From NCBI RefSeq assembly GCF_003710825.1, contig NZ_RHHQ01000012.1, forward strand, positions 124,001 through 188,000: 64,000 nt of DNA, written 5' to 3'. The DNA is from Brevibacillus fluminis. Its GTDB lineage: Bacteria > Bacillota > Bacilli > Brevibacillales > Brevibacillaceae. Shown piece after piece: positions 44,115 through 54,466 of the stretch. Each line of letters starts with the position of its first letter. The first letter of the stretch is position 1. The notes under the pieces are model-generated. The model had not been told where the DNA came from. It saw only the letters and a list, made by a program, of their open reading frames with translations, and did no database searches. A program made the position numbers and the translations under genes.

Positions 44115-44441
44115 TCAATCACTCTTTTCTTTTTGTGACTCAATGTATTTCTTACTCACATCCAGTTGAACAGTTCCAACTGTGGCAACAAAGTAGAGTT
44201 TGTCCATAGCGAAGGGAGCCTGCTTTTTAGATGCCGAAATTCCATCCGCAACACTCTCGTTGTATAGCCCTTCAAATGTTTGGCAACTCTGAGAATTCCG
44301 AATTGCGGAGCGCATTTGATGAGCATATGAACGTGATCAGGCATGATTTCCATTTCAACAATAATTGGGACAAAAGACAACGTGATAGTTACATTCAAAT
44401 ACGATGTTGTGGTTACTTTCTACTGATCTACTCAAAACCAT
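44115..44441 (-). pseudogene. tnpA: Y1 transposase TnpA, decayed
   Basis: Three pieces of a TnpA are recognisable in different frames: an N-terminal part SVESNHNIVFECNYHVVFCP after an AGAGGTG (start TTG 44435 or ATG 44441); a middle part EMEIMPDHVHMLIKC with the HuH metal motif (HVH); and a C-terminal part LYFVATVGTVQLDVSKKYIESQ. Between the first two, about 25-30 residues normally present (the 'YRRKVL...' region) are missing, and a frame change occurs before the last piece. The catalytic Tyr lies in or near the last region, but no intact protein can be made. Confidence 0.85.
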
Positions 44442-44554
44442 CACCTCTGGTTAATGATACCACTTTACGTTAGAAAAACTATCTTATTTAACGAAAACAA
44501 ATAAAACGCTATTTTGTTTGCCCTTGGCACCCCATATTGAGGATGCAGAGCAAA

Positions 44555-44597
44555 GTGCAGTAAAACCCCATTGCTAAAGCAAGGGGTTTTACTGCAC
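44555..44597. repeat. Long hairpin, possible IS605-derived palindrome
   Basis: GTGCAGTAAAACCCC (44555-44569) pairs perfectly with GGGGTTTTACTGCAC (44583-44597), and the tip TTGCT/AGCAA pairs as well with one bulged A: a 20-bp stem. The tip resembles the CCCCTTGCTTTAGCAAGGGG-like hairpins of IS605 right ends. It could alternatively be a terminator remnant of a lost gene. Confidence 0.6.
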
Positions 44598-44730
44598 GAA
44601 TGATAAAAATTCTACCGATCAAATGGGGAATCGTGCGCCAAAAACTGGGGCAGTAGAAGCAGTTTATTTGTTTTGTAACGATGCTCTCCTATAGTAAGAT
44701 AGAAAAAAAACTAGCTGGAGGAATTTTAAC

Positions 44731-46005
44731 ATGCACGGGTTATCGTTATGGTCGGCTACTGCAAATGCCCACCGCGAGCGCGCTTCCCTTCAAGGAAACA
44801 AGGAAGCAGACGTGGTCATCGTCGGAGCGGGCTACACGGGGCTTTCTACCGCCTACCACGCGTCACAGCTTGGGTTGAAGGTCATTGTTGTGGAGCAGAA
44901 CGAAGCGGGATGGGGAGCAAGCGGGCGCAATGCTGGCATGATTTTGCCAGGCTACAAAGATTACATAAAGACACTTGCCGCGAAGCACGGGCTGGAAACA
45001 GCGAAGGATATGTTTTCCCTTTCACTCGATGCGATCGCACTGGTCAAAAAAATGGTGAGCGACAATCAAATTGCGTGCGATCTCGCGCAGACCGGCCATC
45101 TGATCGCGGCCACAAAGCCGAAGCATATGGACAGTCTGCGAGAGGAACAGGAATTTTTGCAAAAGCAGTTCCACTACCGCACAGAGATGGTGACGACTGA
45201 GGAGATGCGCCGCGAGCTGGACTCGCCGCTTTTTGCCCATGGCGGGCTGGTTGACGAGCACAGCTGCTCGTTTCACCCGCTCAATTACGCATTGGGCTTG
45301 GCCGATGCTACTGAGGCGCTCGGCGGAGTTATTTATGAGCGTTCGCGGGTGATTGCCATCGACAGAACGCCGGGGAAGGTCATTGTCAGGACGGCGGAAG
45401 GGGCGGTCACCGCCAAAGAACTCGTCATCGCCACCAACGGCTACACCGACGACTTGGTGAAAAAGCTGACCCGCTCGGTATACCCGATCGCAAGCTACAT
45501 GGTCGCGACTGAGCCGCTCGCACCCGATCTCGCAGCGCAGCTGGTCCCGCGCAACCGGATGGTATTCGACACGAAAAACTTCATTTACTACTTCCGCCTG
45601 ACCCCTGACGGCAGGCTGGTGTTCGGCGGGAAGGATCAATTTACCGGCGAGGAAACAGCACAAACGTACGAAGAGGTGCGCGATGATCTAATCAAAGTGT
45701 TTCCGCAGCTCAAGGAAACTCGCATCGACTATAAGTGGGGCGGCTTGCTCGGCGTCACCTACGACATGCTGCCGTACATCGGTCAATTGGAGGATGGCAC
45801 CCATTTTTCCATCGGCTGTGCCGGTCACGGAGCGGCGATCACCACCATGCTGGGCAAGATCATCGCGCAAAATATTGCGGGTGAAAGCCGGATTAAAAAA
45901 GGGCTGGAAACAGTCCCGCTGAAGCAAATTCCGTTTCATGGGCAGCGGGCTTTCGTGCTGAGCGTACTGGAAGTATACTACAAGCTGTTGGACATCATTG
46001 CATAA
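44731..46005 (+). CDS. FAD-dependent amine/amino-acid oxidase (PuuB/DadA-like)
   Basis: 424 residues. Dinucleotide-binding start ADVVIVGAGYTGLSTAYHAS, then VVEQNEAGWGASGRNAG (the SGRN loop typical of gamma-glutamylputrescine oxidase and glycine-oxidase relatives) and the C-terminal CAGHGAAITTMLGKIIA. It oxidises a C-N bond of an amino compound with O2 or a carrier; the substrate is uncertain. SD CTGGAGG. Single gene between the IS element and the sigma-54 activator, which converges on it. Confidence 0.85.
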   Translation: MHGLSLWSATANAHRERASLQGNKEADVVIVGAGYTGLSTAYHASQLGLKVIVVEQNEAGWGASGRNAGMILPGYKDYIKTLAAKHGLETAKDMFSLSLDAIALVKKMVSDNQIACDLAQTGHLIAATKPKHMDSLREEQEFLQKQFHYRTEMVTTEEMRRELDSPLFAHGGLVDEHSCSFHPLNYALGLADATEALGGVIYERSRVIAIDRTPGKVIVRTAEGAVTAKELVIATNGYTDDLVKKLTRSVYPIASYMVATEPLAPDLAAQLVPRNRMVFDTKNFIYYFRLTPDGRLVFGGKDQFTGEETAQTYEEVRDDLIKVFPQLKETRIDYKWGGLLGVTYDMLPYIGQLEDGTHFSIGCAGHGAAITTMLGKIIAQNIAGESRIKKGLETVPLKQIPFHGQRAFVLSVLEVYYKLLDIIA

Positions 46006-46072
46006 TAGTAGAATCGTTTTTTCGAACAAGCAGGGCTAACGCGAGGAGATGCGCGATAGCCCTTTTCACTTG

Positions 46073-48157
46073 CTATGTCGTCCCTTCCAACGCTCGCAAG
46101 TAATCCAGTCCGCTTCGCGTCAGCTTGATCCCGCCTCGCCCGCGATTAGTCACGACGTAGGCCTGCTGCTCTAATGTATCCAGTCGCCTGCGAATCTGCT
46201 GCTCGGTGAGGGGCTTTTTCCATAGTCCGCTTTTTTCAGATAGTGTCTTGCGGCCGATCGATACCCCTTGTTGATTGGCGAGGTGGATGGCTTCGAGCAT
46301 AAACCGATGCTCCTCCTGATCCGACGGGATTTCCAGAGGGGATGCCGCCGTTGCCTGGGTGCCCGTATCAAGGAGGATAGGCTCGCGAACCGGCTGCTGT
46401 TCAGGCGATTTGCGCTGGAAAAAGCTTTCGCTTGGAATATCGTCCGCGGTAATCACCTGGCCGTTGCACACCGCGAGCATGTAATCGATCGTATTTTTCA
46501 GCTCACGGACATTGCCGTACCATTGATACCCAAGCAGATGCTCCATGACCTCGGGCATGATCGCGATGCTGCTTCTGCCGCTTTGCATGAGGAAGTGCTC
46601 GATCAGCGCAGGGATGTCTTCCTTGCGGTTGCGCAATTCGGGCAGATGGATGTAGAGAATTTTAAGCCGATGGTACAAATCCTCGCGAAACGTCCCTTGC
46701 TCGATCATCCGGATCAAGTTTTTGTTGGTCGCGGCGATGACGCGGACATCGATCGGGATGATTTTGTTACCGCCAATCCGCATCAACTCTTTTTCTTGCA
46801 GGACGCGCAAGAGGCGTGCCTGCAGCTTGAGGCTTGTATCGCCGATTTCATCGAGAAAAATCGTTCCCCCGTTGGCTTGTTCGAACAAGCCGATTTTGCC
46901 GCCTTTTTTCGCTCCGGTAAATGCCCCTTCCTCATAGCCGAACAGCTCGCTTTCCACCAGATCGTCCGGTAATGCACTGAAATTGACCGCGAGAAAAGGG
47001 CCTGACTCCCGCAGCGATGCATTGTGGATCGCGCTGGCGTACAGCTCCTTGCCTGTCCCGCTTTCGCCCTCGATCAGCACCGTCAGATTGGTCTTGGCGA
47101 TTTTGCTAGCGATCTCTTTCGTTTTCACGACGCGTTCGCTGTTGCCGCGAATGTCTTGAAAGGTGTATTTGGCGATGTAGCCTTTGCGGATCAGCTCACG
47201 GCGGAACGACTTTTCCAGCTCGATCGTTTCATGCGCATTTTTGAACGTGGCAACGATCGATTCCTCCGTGCTGACGTGGAAGCGGTGGACGATCACATCA
47301 GCCTGAAACAGCGTGAACCAGCGGCTCTCTTCCTCCGAGTCATTGAGCACGAACGAAACGAGCTCGTGATTGCGGAATACGTCTGACAAATGGCGGCCCA
47401 CCGTCTTGGTGGTATTCAACCCGAGCATGGCGATGAGATTTTCGTTGAACACCGTAATGATCCCGCTGGGGGTGACGGCGAGAATGCCGTCGTTGACCCC
47501 GTCGAGCACTTGCTTCAAATGCTTGTTGAGCTGATCGGACTGGCGAGTGGTATGGGAGAGCTTCTTGCTCAGGTCGATGATCTTACGGATGTACTTTTCC
47601 GAAACGATGTCGCCTTTCTTTTCCAACAGATTCAGATGCTGCAGGATCGTGATGACGGTGATGAGGTCGATCAGCCGCGGGCCGATGTTGACGACTTTCT
47701 TCACGAAGGCGGGGACGAGGCTGACTTCGCCGGGGGTGATCGCGATCTCGATGTCTGGGACGTGTTTTTTGCCCGGGTAGAACGGGATGTAATCGATGTG
47801 GTTGATCCCAAGCTGCAGCAGCGTCTCCACAGACTCATACACGGTTTCGGGGGCGTCGTTGACGTACAGTACCTGTGTGTTATCAGGTAAAAACAATAGC
47901 TTGTCGATGTTTTGGAAATTGACCGTCCGTTTTGCGACGACGACCTTGCAGCCCTCTCCGATGTAGGGAGCGGCTTCATCGACGATCGCGGAGGAGGAGA
48001 GGATGATCAGCTTGTCCGTAAACACGTGGGGGATTGTCTCTTCTAGCGAAAAGTCATGGATGTGAACGAAATCGCCGATGACCTCGGTCAATTGCTCAAC
48101 CAGCGTCTTTCTGGTTTCCTTTGTCCCGGTGATCAGAATTAGTTCTTTGGCATACAT
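46073..48157 (-). CDS. Sigma-54-dependent transcriptional activator
   Basis: 694 residues: N-terminal sensing region of about 230 residues of unknown fold ([17 protein letters not shown] onward), PAS domain (about 240-350), AAA+ domain with Walker A GESGTGKE, the sigma-54 contact loop GAFTGA and [10 protein letters not shown], and a C-terminal winged-helix-like domain ([21 protein letters not shown]) in place of the common Fis HTH. It activates RpoN promoters; the divergent operon has a textbook one. The start at 48157 has GGAGGG upstream; an open extension to 48262 lacks support. The inducing signal is probably linked to cyanophycin-derived dipeptides or amino acids (inference). Confidence 0.92.
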   Translation of the reverse strand: MYAKELILITGTKETRKTLVEQLTEVIGDFVHIHDFSLEETIPHVFTDKLIILSSSAIVDEAAPYIGEGCKVVVAKRTVNFQNIDKLLFLPDNTQVLYVNDAPETVYESVETLLQLGINHIDYIPFYPGKKHVPDIEIAITPGEVSLVPAFVKKVVNIGPRLIDLITVITILQHLNLLEKKGDIVSEKYIRKIIDLSKKLSHTTRQSDQLNKHLKQVLDGVNDGILAVTPSGIITVFNENLIAMLGLNTTKTVGRHLSDVFRNHELVSFVLNDSEEESRWFTLFQADVIVHRFHVSTEESIVATFKNAHETIELEKSFRRELIRKGYIAKYTFQDIRGNSERVVKTKEIASKIAKTNLTVLIEGESGTGKELYASAIHNASLRESGPFLAVNFSALPDDLVESELFGYEEGAFTGAKKGGKIGLFEQANGGTIFLDEIGDTSLKLQARLLRVLQEKELMRIGGNKIIPIDVRVIAATNKNLIRMIEQGTFREDLYHRLKILYIHLPELRNRKEDIPALIEHFLMQSGRSSIAIMPEVMEHLLGYQWYGNVRELKNTIDYMLAVCNGQVITADDIPSESFFQRKSPEQQPVREPILLDTGTQATAASPLEIPSDQEEHRFMLEAIHLANQQGVSIGRKTLSEKSGLWKKPLTEQQIRRRLDTLEQQAYVVTNRGRGGIKLTRSGLDYLRALEGTT

Positions 48158-48184
48158 GTCGCCGTTCCCTCCAGTATGGCCTTT

Positions 48185-48269
48185 ATTGGTTCGAATTGGT
48201 TCTATTAAATAACATCCAATATCATCCATTATAGCGAATGTCGGGCAAAAAAGTATCGTCAATAGACGA
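48185..48269. promoter_or_regulatory. Candidate activator-binding repeats upstream of the sigma-54 promoter
   Basis: ATTGGTTC occurs twice (48185-48192 and 48195-48202), one helical turn apart; TCGTC-AATA-GACGA (48256-48269) is a perfect dyad. Either could be the activator's upstream sequence; the repeats are at the more usual distance from the -24 element. Confidence 0.4.
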
Positions 48270-48289
48270 AAAATTACGAATTGTCCCTA

Positions 48290-48305
48290 TGGCACGCAGG
48301 TTGCA
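48290..48305 (+). promoter_or_regulatory. Sigma-54 (RpoN) promoter
   Basis: TGGCACG-N4-TTGCA: the GG (-24) and GC (-12) dinucleotides are exactly 10 bp apart and all consensus positions match. Transcription should begin near 48316 and read the binding-protein gene starting at 48357. Confidence 0.92.
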
Positions 48306-48356
48306 AATTAGGCAACGCAAGAGGGGCATTCATTTTTTATATTGGAGGGGTTTTTA

Positions 48357-49988
48357 TTGGCACGTAAACGCAATGGCTTGAAAGCAGGAGTTAGTGTCGT
48401 TCTCGCGGCAGGTATGCTGGCGGCTTGTTCACAGGCGCCGGCGACGACTACACAGAGTCCACCGGCAAGCACACCTGCACCGGAGACACCGGCACCAACT
48501 GCACCGGCGCAAGAGAAAAAAGAAGAAGCCAAGCCGGTTACGCTGGCGGTCGAAGCGGAGCCAATCTCGCTTGATCCGCAAAACGTGACAGACGGGAACT
48601 CGATTACCGTGCAGCGGCCGATGTATGAAGGGCTGTTTGCTTTCGATGACAAGATGCAGCCTGTACCGGTTCTCGCTACCGGCTATGAATTTAGCCAGGA
48701 TGCGACATCGGTCACGTTTACGCTGCGTGAAGGGGTCACGTTCCATGACGGTTCTCCCTTTAACGCGGATGTTGTGAAAGCGAATCTCGATTTTGTTCGC
48801 GACGAGAAGAACGGGTTGGCGCGGCGCAGCTTTTTCTCCTTCATCAAAGAGGTAGTCGTCAAAGACCCGACGCATGTGACCGTTGTGGCCACTGCGCCGA
48901 ACTCTGCGATGCTGTCCTATTTGGCCCATCCGTCAGCTTCCTTCAAATCGCTCGAATCGATCAAAAAGAAGCAGGCAGACGCCAGCTACAATCTCGATCG
49001 CAATCCGGTCGGTACAGGCCCATACAAATTCGTCGAGTGGAAGGACAACCAATACGTCAAATATGAGCCGAATCCAAACTACTGGAATAAAGAAAAGCTC
49101 CCGAAACTCGCCAACATCATCTACAAGCCGGTGACGGAAGCGAGCACGCGCATCAACATGCTGAAAGCGGGCGAAACCGATATCATCACCAAGCTGCCGA
49201 CGCAAGCGGCTAAAGAGATTTCGCAGGATAGCAATTACAACGTCTTCACGGCGCCATCGTTGAATGTGTACTACGTGGGTCTTAACCTCAAGGAGAAAAA
49301 ATATCAGGACAAAAAAGTGCGTCAAGCATTGAACTACGCGATCAACAAGGATGAACTGATCGCCTCGGTGGTGGACGGCTATGCAAAGGTGGCCGATTCT
49401 GCGATTGCGCCGGGAACTTTCGGCTACAGCCAGCAAAAAGTGTACGAGTACAATCCAGACTTAGCTAAAAAGATGCTGGCGGAGGGCGGGTTTAAAGATG
49501 GCTTCACCGCAACTCTCTGGACGCGCAATACGAGCGAATTCATCGCTATCGCTGAAAACGTAGCGATTCAGCTCGGCAAGGTGGGCATCAAGGCGAAAGT
49601 TCAGGCTTATGAGAGCGGCACGTTGTTCGACATGCTCGACCATAACAAAGGTACTGACATGTGGATCGGCCGCTGGTCGCCGGGAACCGGGGAAGTGGAT
49701 TACGGGATCCGCCCGAACTTCCATACGAAGAGCTTTGCGCCTGACAACAACAACTCCGGCTTCTACAGCAACAAGGAGGTCGACACGCTGCTCGATGAAG
49801 CGCTCGCGACTGCGAATAAAGAAGAGTCTTTGAAAAAGTACGCGGATGTACAAAAGATCATCTACGACGATGCGCCATGGGTGTTCCTGCACGTACCGGA
49901 CAACGTCGTCGCCAAGGCAAAGGACGTCAACGATGTAAACGTGCTGCCGAGCGATACGGTGATCGTGAATAATGCCGTGAAGAACTAG
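48357..49988 (+). CDS. Oligopeptide/dipeptide ABC transporter binding lipoprotein
   Basis: 543 residues. Signal peptide with lipobox GMLAAC, a Pro/Thr/Ala linker, then the cluster-C (SBP_bac_5, DppA/OppA) fold: LRGVTFHDGSPFNADVV-like LREGVTFHDGSPFNADVV, NPVGTGPYKF, KVRQALNYAINKDEL. SD GGAGGGG serves a TTG at 48357. First gene of the sigma-54 operon; it should capture a peptide. Given the secreted cyanophycinase at the operon end, beta-aspartyl-arginine or related dipeptides are the best guess (inference). Confidence 0.9.
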   Translation: MARKRNGLKAGVSVVLAAGMLAACSQAPATTTQSPPASTPAPETPAPTAPAQEKKEEAKPVTLAVEAEPISLDPQNVTDGNSITVQRPMYEGLFAFDDKMQPVPVLATGYEFSQDATSVTFTLREGVTFHDGSPFNADVVKANLDFVRDEKNGLARRSFFSFIKEVVVKDPTHVTVVATAPNSAMLSYLAHPSASFKSLESIKKKQADASYNLDRNPVGTGPYKFVEWKDNQYVKYEPNPNYWNKEKLPKLANIIYKPVTEASTRINMLKAGETDIITKLPTQAAKEISQDSNYNVFTAPSLNVYYVGLNLKEKKYQDKKVRQALNYAINKDELIASVVDGYAKVADSAIAPGTFGYSQQKVYEYNPDLAKKMLAEGGFKDGFTATLWTRNTSEFIAIAENVAIQLGKVGIKAKVQAYESGTLFDMLDHNKGTDMWIGRWSPGTGEVDYGIRPNFHTKSFAPDNNNSGFYSNKEVDTLLDEALATANKEESLKKYADVQKIIYDDAPWVFLHVPDNVVAKAKDVNDVNVLPSDTVIVNNAVKN

Positions 49989-50000
49989 AGGTGAATAGGC

Positions 50001-50924
50001 GTGCTTTCTTTCATCATCAGGCGAACAGCCGCAATTGTCCCCATGTTAATCATCGTTTCCATCATTGCATTTTTGTTTGTTCACCTGACGCCGGGCGATC
50101 CGATCCGCATCATGTACGGGAACGAAATCGACGCTGCCACCTACCAGATGCTCAAGCAGAAGGAGGGGTTCAACGATCCCTTGTACCAGCAATACGCCCG
50201 CTATGTCGGCAAAATCATCACACAAGGTGATTTCGGCATCTCGTACCGGACCAAGGCGAACGTATCCGATGAGATTGTACGCCGATTCGGCTATACCTTG
50301 ATTTTAACGCTGGCAAGCATGGTGTGGGCGATCGTGATCGGGCTCATCGTCGGCGTGGTTTCAGCGACGAAGCGCAATTCCATCTGGGACCGCCTCGGCA
50401 TGGTATCCGCGATCACGGCGCTCAGCGTGCCGGAGTTTTGGTTTGGTTTGATGCTGATGCAAATCTTTGCCGTGCAGCTCGGCTGGTTTCCGACGAGCGG
50501 CAGCGGCGGCATCCGCCACTTAATCCTTCCTTCCCTGACGTTGGGGCTAGGCGTAGCGGCGATCGTAGCTCGCTTTACCCGCTCCAGCATTCTGGAGGTG
50601 CTGCGCGAAGACTTTGTGCGGACAGCGCGGGCGAAGGGACAGAAGGAATGGGTGATCGTCATGACACACGTTCTGCGCAGCGCGCTGATCCCGGTCGTTA
50701 CCATGACGGGTCTGCAATTCGGCTTTTTGCTCGGCGGTGCCGTCGTCGTGGAGCAAGTATTTGCCTGGCCGGGACTCGGTTCCTATCTGATCGATTCGAT
50801 TCTGACGCGGGATTATCCGGTGATTCAAGCGCTGATCTTGTTGTTCTCGGTGCAATTTTTGGTCGTGAACCTGCTGGTCGACATCAGCTACGGATTGTTG
50901 AATCCGCAAATTCGTTACGAATAA
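50001..50924 (+). CDS. Dipeptide ABC transporter permease, DppB type
   Basis: 307 residues, six helices. [13 protein letters not shown] at the end of helix 1 region, [17 protein letters not shown], and the EAA-type loop [23 protein letters not shown], all standard for DppB/OppB. Pairs with the unusual DppC-type gene next. GTG start with AGAGGTG. Confidence 0.92.
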   Translation: MLSFIIRRTAAIVPMLIIVSIIAFLFVHLTPGDPIRIMYGNEIDAATYQMLKQKEGFNDPLYQQYARYVGKIITQGDFGISYRTKANVSDEIVRRFGYTLILTLASMVWAIVIGLIVGVVSATKRNSIWDRLGMVSAITALSVPEFWFGLMLMQIFAVQLGWFPTSGSGGIRHLILPSLTLGLGVAAIVARFTRSSILEVLREDFVRTARAKGQKEWVIVMTHVLRSALIPVVTMTGLQFGFLLGGAVVVEQVFAWPGLGSYLIDSILTRDYPVIQALILLFSVQFLVVNLLVDISYGLLNPQIRYE

Positions 50925-50937
50925 AAAGGAGACCATT

Positions 50938-52485
50938 ATGCCAACTACAACCAAATCACCCTCTCCTTTTCAAGCGTTTGTCCGGAAATTCCGCAAGCAG
51001 AAAGTGGCGGTGGTCTGCTTTGGCTTCACGCTGGTGATCGTGGGCGTAAGTATCGCGGCTCCTTGGATCGCCCCCTTTGACCCGTATCGGCCCGTCACGG
51101 ATCAGTATGCGGAAAAAGGTGTCCAAGTAACGCAATTGACCAGTGCCAGTTTGGATGTACGAGCGCTGTACAGCGATGGAAGCGAGCAGCCGGCAAGCGG
51201 ATTAAACCCGCTATCGTTCGATAGTGACGACAAGCTGATCGCTTCTGCGCGAAAAACGGAAGCGGGCGTAAGCATCAATGCGAGCGGCCAGGGCACGACA
51301 ACAATTCGGGTGCAGAGCGGGGATGTAGCGTCTCGCTTTCAGGTGAATGTCTCTGGGGAAGGGCACGCTGAGCCCGCTCTGTCTCAATTGATCGCCGAGC
51401 TGCCGCAGCTGCGTACAGGGCAGACGGCAAAGATCGAGCTGAAAGCGTTGCTCACCGATGGCAGCCAAGTCGTAGGTGCATCCGAGATCGCCATGCTCGC
51501 GCAAAAAAACCAAGCGGTCGAGGCGATGAAGCCTGTTGAAAGCAACGGCTTTAACACCACCTCGACCACGCAGGCGAAGACAGGGCTTACGTTTGAGGCG
51601 CTTGCGCCGGGCATCGTAACGATTGGAGAGGACGGGACAGTGACTGCGGTCAGCCAAGGCGAGACTGCGGTGAAAGTGGCGCTAAACGGGGTTTCCACGC
51701 TCGTTCCGATCGCCGTCAACCAGCCGCTCTCCCACCCGGTGCTGACTCGACTGGAGCCGGAATCGCTGCAGATCGAACTGATCAATGCCTACAAGCATCA
51801 GCCGCCGTCCATCCTGCATTGGTTCGGGACGGATCACCAAAACCGCGACATTTTCAGCCGGGTGCTGATTGGGACGCGTGAGACGCTTTTGATCGGTTTC
51901 ATTTCCGTTGCCATCGGTGCTGTCATCGGAACGATTCTCGGACTGATGGCAGGTTATTACGGCAGATGGGTGGATGCGCTCATCACCCGCTTCACGGATG
52001 TGCTCTTGGCTTTCCCCGGCATCTTGCTCGCGATCGCGGTAATCGCGCTGCTTGGTCCTGGCATTACCAACATTATCTTTGCGGTTGCCGTCTTTACCGT
52101 TCCAATCTTTATCCGCATTGTGCGCGGGAGCACGCTTTCGCTCAAGCAGATGATGTATGTGGAAGCAGCGCGTTCGATCGGCGTCAAAGATCATGTCATT
52201 CTCGCCCGCCACATTTTTCCGGGGACACTTTCGGTCGTCATGGTGTATCTGACCATGCGCATGGGGACGGCCATACTCATAGGGGCAGCACTCAGCTTTC
52301 TCGGCCTGGGCGGCGATATTACAGCGCCGGAATGGGGCGCTATGCTGAGTGCGGCAAAGGACAACAGCCGGAACATATTCCACCCCACCTTTTTTCCGGG
52401 GCTTGCGATCGTGCTGACCGTCCTCTCTTTCAATCTGCTCGGGGATGGGCTGCGGGATGCGCTCGATCCGAAAGTAAAGGAATAG
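50938..52485 (+). CDS. Dipeptide ABC transporter permease, DppC type, with Ig-like extracytoplasmic insertion
   Basis: 515 residues against about 300 for DppC. Residues 1-55 are the normal start (helix 1, [11 protein letters not shown]) and residues 288-515 the normal core ([17 protein letters not shown], five helices, [13 protein letters not shown]). In between, roughly residues 60-285 form an extra domain in the loop outside the membrane. It reads as two bacterial Ig-like (BIG_2-type) units, with [11 protein letters not shown] / [11 protein letters not shown] openings and [15 protein letters not shown]. It probably docks to the binding protein, wall or substrate. No frameshift or fusion scar is seen. 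Confidence 0.9.
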   Translation: MPTTTKSPSPFQAFVRKFRKQKVAVVCFGFTLVIVGVSIAAPWIAPFDPYRPVTDQYAEKGVQVTQLTSASLDVRALYSDGSEQPASGLNPLSFDSDDKLIASARKTEAGVSINASGQGTTTIRVQSGDVASRFQVNVSGEGHAEPALSQLIAELPQLRTGQTAKIELKALLTDGSQVVGASEIAMLAQKNQAVEAMKPVESNGFNTTSTTQAKTGLTFEALAPGIVTIGEDGTVTAVSQGETAVKVALNGVSTLVPIAVNQPLSHPVLTRLEPESLQIELINAYKHQPPSILHWFGTDHQNRDIFSRVLIGTRETLLIGFISVAIGAVIGTILGLMAGYYGRWVDALITRFTDVLLAFPGILLAIAVIALLGPGITNIIFAVAVFTVPIFIRIVRGSTLSLKQMMYVEAARSIGVKDHVILARHIFPGTLSVVMVYLTMRMGTAILIGAALSFLGLGGDITAPEWGAMLSAAKDNSRNIFHPTFFPGLAIVLTVLSFNLLGDGLRDALDPKVKE

Positions 52486-52495
52486 GCGGTGTGTA

Positions 52496-53470
52496 ATGAT
52501 GCAGGAACGACTTTTGGAAGTGAACGGGTTGACGGTCAATTTTCGCAACGATAATCGAGAAATCACCGTTGTTCACAATATTTCTTTTCATATCAACCAA
52601 GGTGAGACTGTCGGCGTGGTCGGGGAATCAGGATGCGGAAAAAGCATCACCTCGCTATCCATCATGCAGCTTGTACCCACGCCGCCAGGGCGGATCGCAA
52701 GCGGCGAGATCCGCTACAAAGGAACGAATCTCCTGTCTTTGAAAAGTAAGGAGATGAATCAGATTCGCGGCAACGAGATTTCGATGATCTTTCAGGAGCC
52801 GATGACCTCGCTCACGCCGGTGTTTACGATTGGCAGGCAGCTCGATGAAGTCATCCGGCTTCATACCAAGGCATCGAAAAAGGAGGCAAAAGAACGGTCG
52901 ATCGACATGCTCAAGCTGGTCGGCATTTCGCGGGCGGAGCAGATTTATGCCAGCTATCCGCACGAGCTGTCCGGTGGTATGCGGCAGAGAGTCATGATCG
53001 CCATTGGCCTTGCCTGCAATCCCAATCTGCTGATCGCAGACGAGCCGACGACCGCGCTCGATGTGACGATTCAGGCGCAAATCCTCGATCTGATGCGCGA
53101 GCTGAAGGAAAAGACCGGATCCTCGATTTTGTTCATCACGCACGACCTCGGAGTGGTGGCGGAGATGTGTGATCGGGTGATCGTGATGTATGCCGGTGAA
53201 ATCGTGGAAGAGGCAGATGTCGATACGATTTTTAACGATCCGCGGCATCCATATACCCGCGGGCTGCTGGCTTCCATCCCCAAAATCGAGGAAAAGAAGC
53301 GGCACCTCTACTCGATTCCAGGGCAAGTCCCGCCGGTAGGCTCGATCACCCAAGGGTGCCGGTTCCGCGAACGCTGCGACAGTGCCATCGATCGCTGTGT
53401 GACGGACAATCCGGCGCTCGTTGCAGTTGCCGCCAATCATGCATGCCGCTGCTGGCTGCAAGCCGACTAA
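52496..53470 (+). CDS. Dipeptide ABC transporter ATPase, DppD type
   Basis: 324 residues. Walker [10 protein letters not shown]-loop [11 protein letters not shown], signature LSGGMRQR, Walker [13 protein letters not shown], and the C-terminal oligopeptide-transporter extension with cysteines (GCRFRERC and CRCW region) that binds an iron-sulfur cluster in characterised members. One of two ATPases energising the importer. Confidence 0.92.
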   Translation: MMQERLLEVNGLTVNFRNDNREITVVHNISFHINQGETVGVVGESGCGKSITSLSIMQLVPTPPGRIASGEIRYKGTNLLSLKSKEMNQIRGNEISMIFQEPMTSLTPVFTIGRQLDEVIRLHTKASKKEAKERSIDMLKLVGISRAEQIYASYPHELSGGMRQRVMIAIGLACNPNLLIADEPTTALDVTIQAQILDLMRELKEKTGSSILFITHDLGVVAEMCDRVIVMYAGEIVEEADVDTIFNDPRHPYTRGLLASIPKIEEKKRHLYSIPGQVPPVGSITQGCRFRERCDSAIDRCVTDNPALVAVAANHACRCWLQAD

Positions 53471-53482
53471 GGAGTGAACCTG

Positions 53483-54451
53483 ATGACAGAAGCGTTGCTG
53501 GAAGCCAAAAACGTACGAGTCCACTTCCCAATCCGAAAAGGGATCTTGCAACGGACGACCGGTTACGTGAAAGCGGTGGACGACATCTCCTTTTCCATCC
53601 AGACAGGAGAGACATTCGGCTTGGTAGGGGAATCAGGCTGCGGGAAATCGACCACGGGACGGGCGATCTTGCAGCTGATCAAGCCGACCGCCGGACAAGT
53701 GCTGTTCGACGGGGAGGATCTGGCGCCTCTCGCTGCCGAACAACTGCGCCTAAAGCGGAAAGATATGCAGATGGTGTTTCAGGACCCATACGCCTCGCTA
53801 AATCCGCGCTTTACCATCGAGCAAATTTTGGAGGAACCGTTAAAGGCACACGAGGAGCGTGACGACGCGGAGTGGAAGCGGCGCATCGCTGACATGATGG
53901 ACGTATGCGGCTTGAACAAAAGCTATTTGAAGCGGTATGCGCATGAGTTTTCCGGCGGGCAGCGCCAACGAATCTGCATCGCGCGCGCACTGATTCTCCG
54001 GCCCAGGCTGATCGTCGCCGATGAACCGGTATCCGCGCTGGATGTTTCCATCCAATCGCAAATCCTCAATCTCATGCAGGACTTGCAGGAGGAATTCCGG
54101 CTCACCTATCTGTTCATTTCGCACGATCTGGCGGTCGTCCACCATCTTTGCAATCGGTTGGGCGTGATGTATTTAGGGCGGATGGCGGAGATGGGGGCAG
54201 CCGAAAAGCTGTACGCCAACCCGCTCCATCCCTATACGAAGACGCTGCTGTCGGCCATCCCGATCTCCAATCCGCGGATGAACAAGGAGCGCATCCTGCT
54301 GCAAGGCGAAGTGCCGTCCCCGATCGATCCGCCGAAAGGGTGCGCATTTGTGACGAGATGTCCGAAGGCGAAAGAAATCTGCAAGACAGAGAGACCGGAG
54401 CTGCTGCCGGTGGAGGATGACCATCTGGTAGCGTGTCATCTCTTTGCATAA
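53483..54451 (+). CDS. Dipeptide ABC transporter ATPase, DppF type
   Basis: 322 residues. Walker [11 protein letters not shown]-loop FQDPYASLNPRFT, signature FSGGQRQR, Walker B LIVADEPVSALD, C-terminal CAFVTRCPKAKEIC cysteine motif. AAGGAG eight bases before the ATG at 53483 fixes the start. Second ATPase of the heterodimer. Confidence 0.92.
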   Translation: MTEALLEAKNVRVHFPIRKGILQRTTGYVKAVDDISFSIQTGETFGLVGESGCGKSTTGRAILQLIKPTAGQVLFDGEDLAPLAAEQLRLKRKDMQMVFQDPYASLNPRFTIEQILEEPLKAHEERDDAEWKRRIADMMDVCGLNKSYLKRYAHEFSGGQRQRICIARALILRPRLIVADEPVSALDVSIQSQILNLMQDLQEEFRLTYLFISHDLAVVHHLCNRLGVMYLGRMAEMGAAEKLYANPLHPYTKTLLSAIPISNPRMNKERILLQGEVPSPIDPPKGCAFVTRCPKAKEICKTERPELLPVEDDHLVACHLFA

Positions 54452-54466
54452 GGAGAGGAATGTGGA

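Larger units (their letters stand above)
42921..44441 (-). mobile_element. IS200/IS605-family insertion sequence (tnpA broken, tnpB intact)
   Basis: Right end hairpin plus TCAA at 42921, tnpB, then tnpA remains. The left boundary is somewhere above 44441; I could not place the left-end hairpin or TAM. It is inserted between aspA and an FAD oxidoreductase gene without disrupting either. Confidence 0.85.

Noticed and set aside
44115..44315. Separate small gene upstream of tnpB
   Set aside because: Its C-terminal half is the frame-shifted end of TnpA (ATVGTVQLDVSKKYIESQ), so it belongs to the pseudogene.
44524..44542. TTGGCACC...ATTGA, another -24-like sequence near the FAD oxidase
   Set aside because: No GC at the -12 position and a poor match overall.
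51682..52566. 294-codon antisense frame over the DppC gene
   Set aside because: Composition of a shadow frame; the plus-strand product is clearly the real one.
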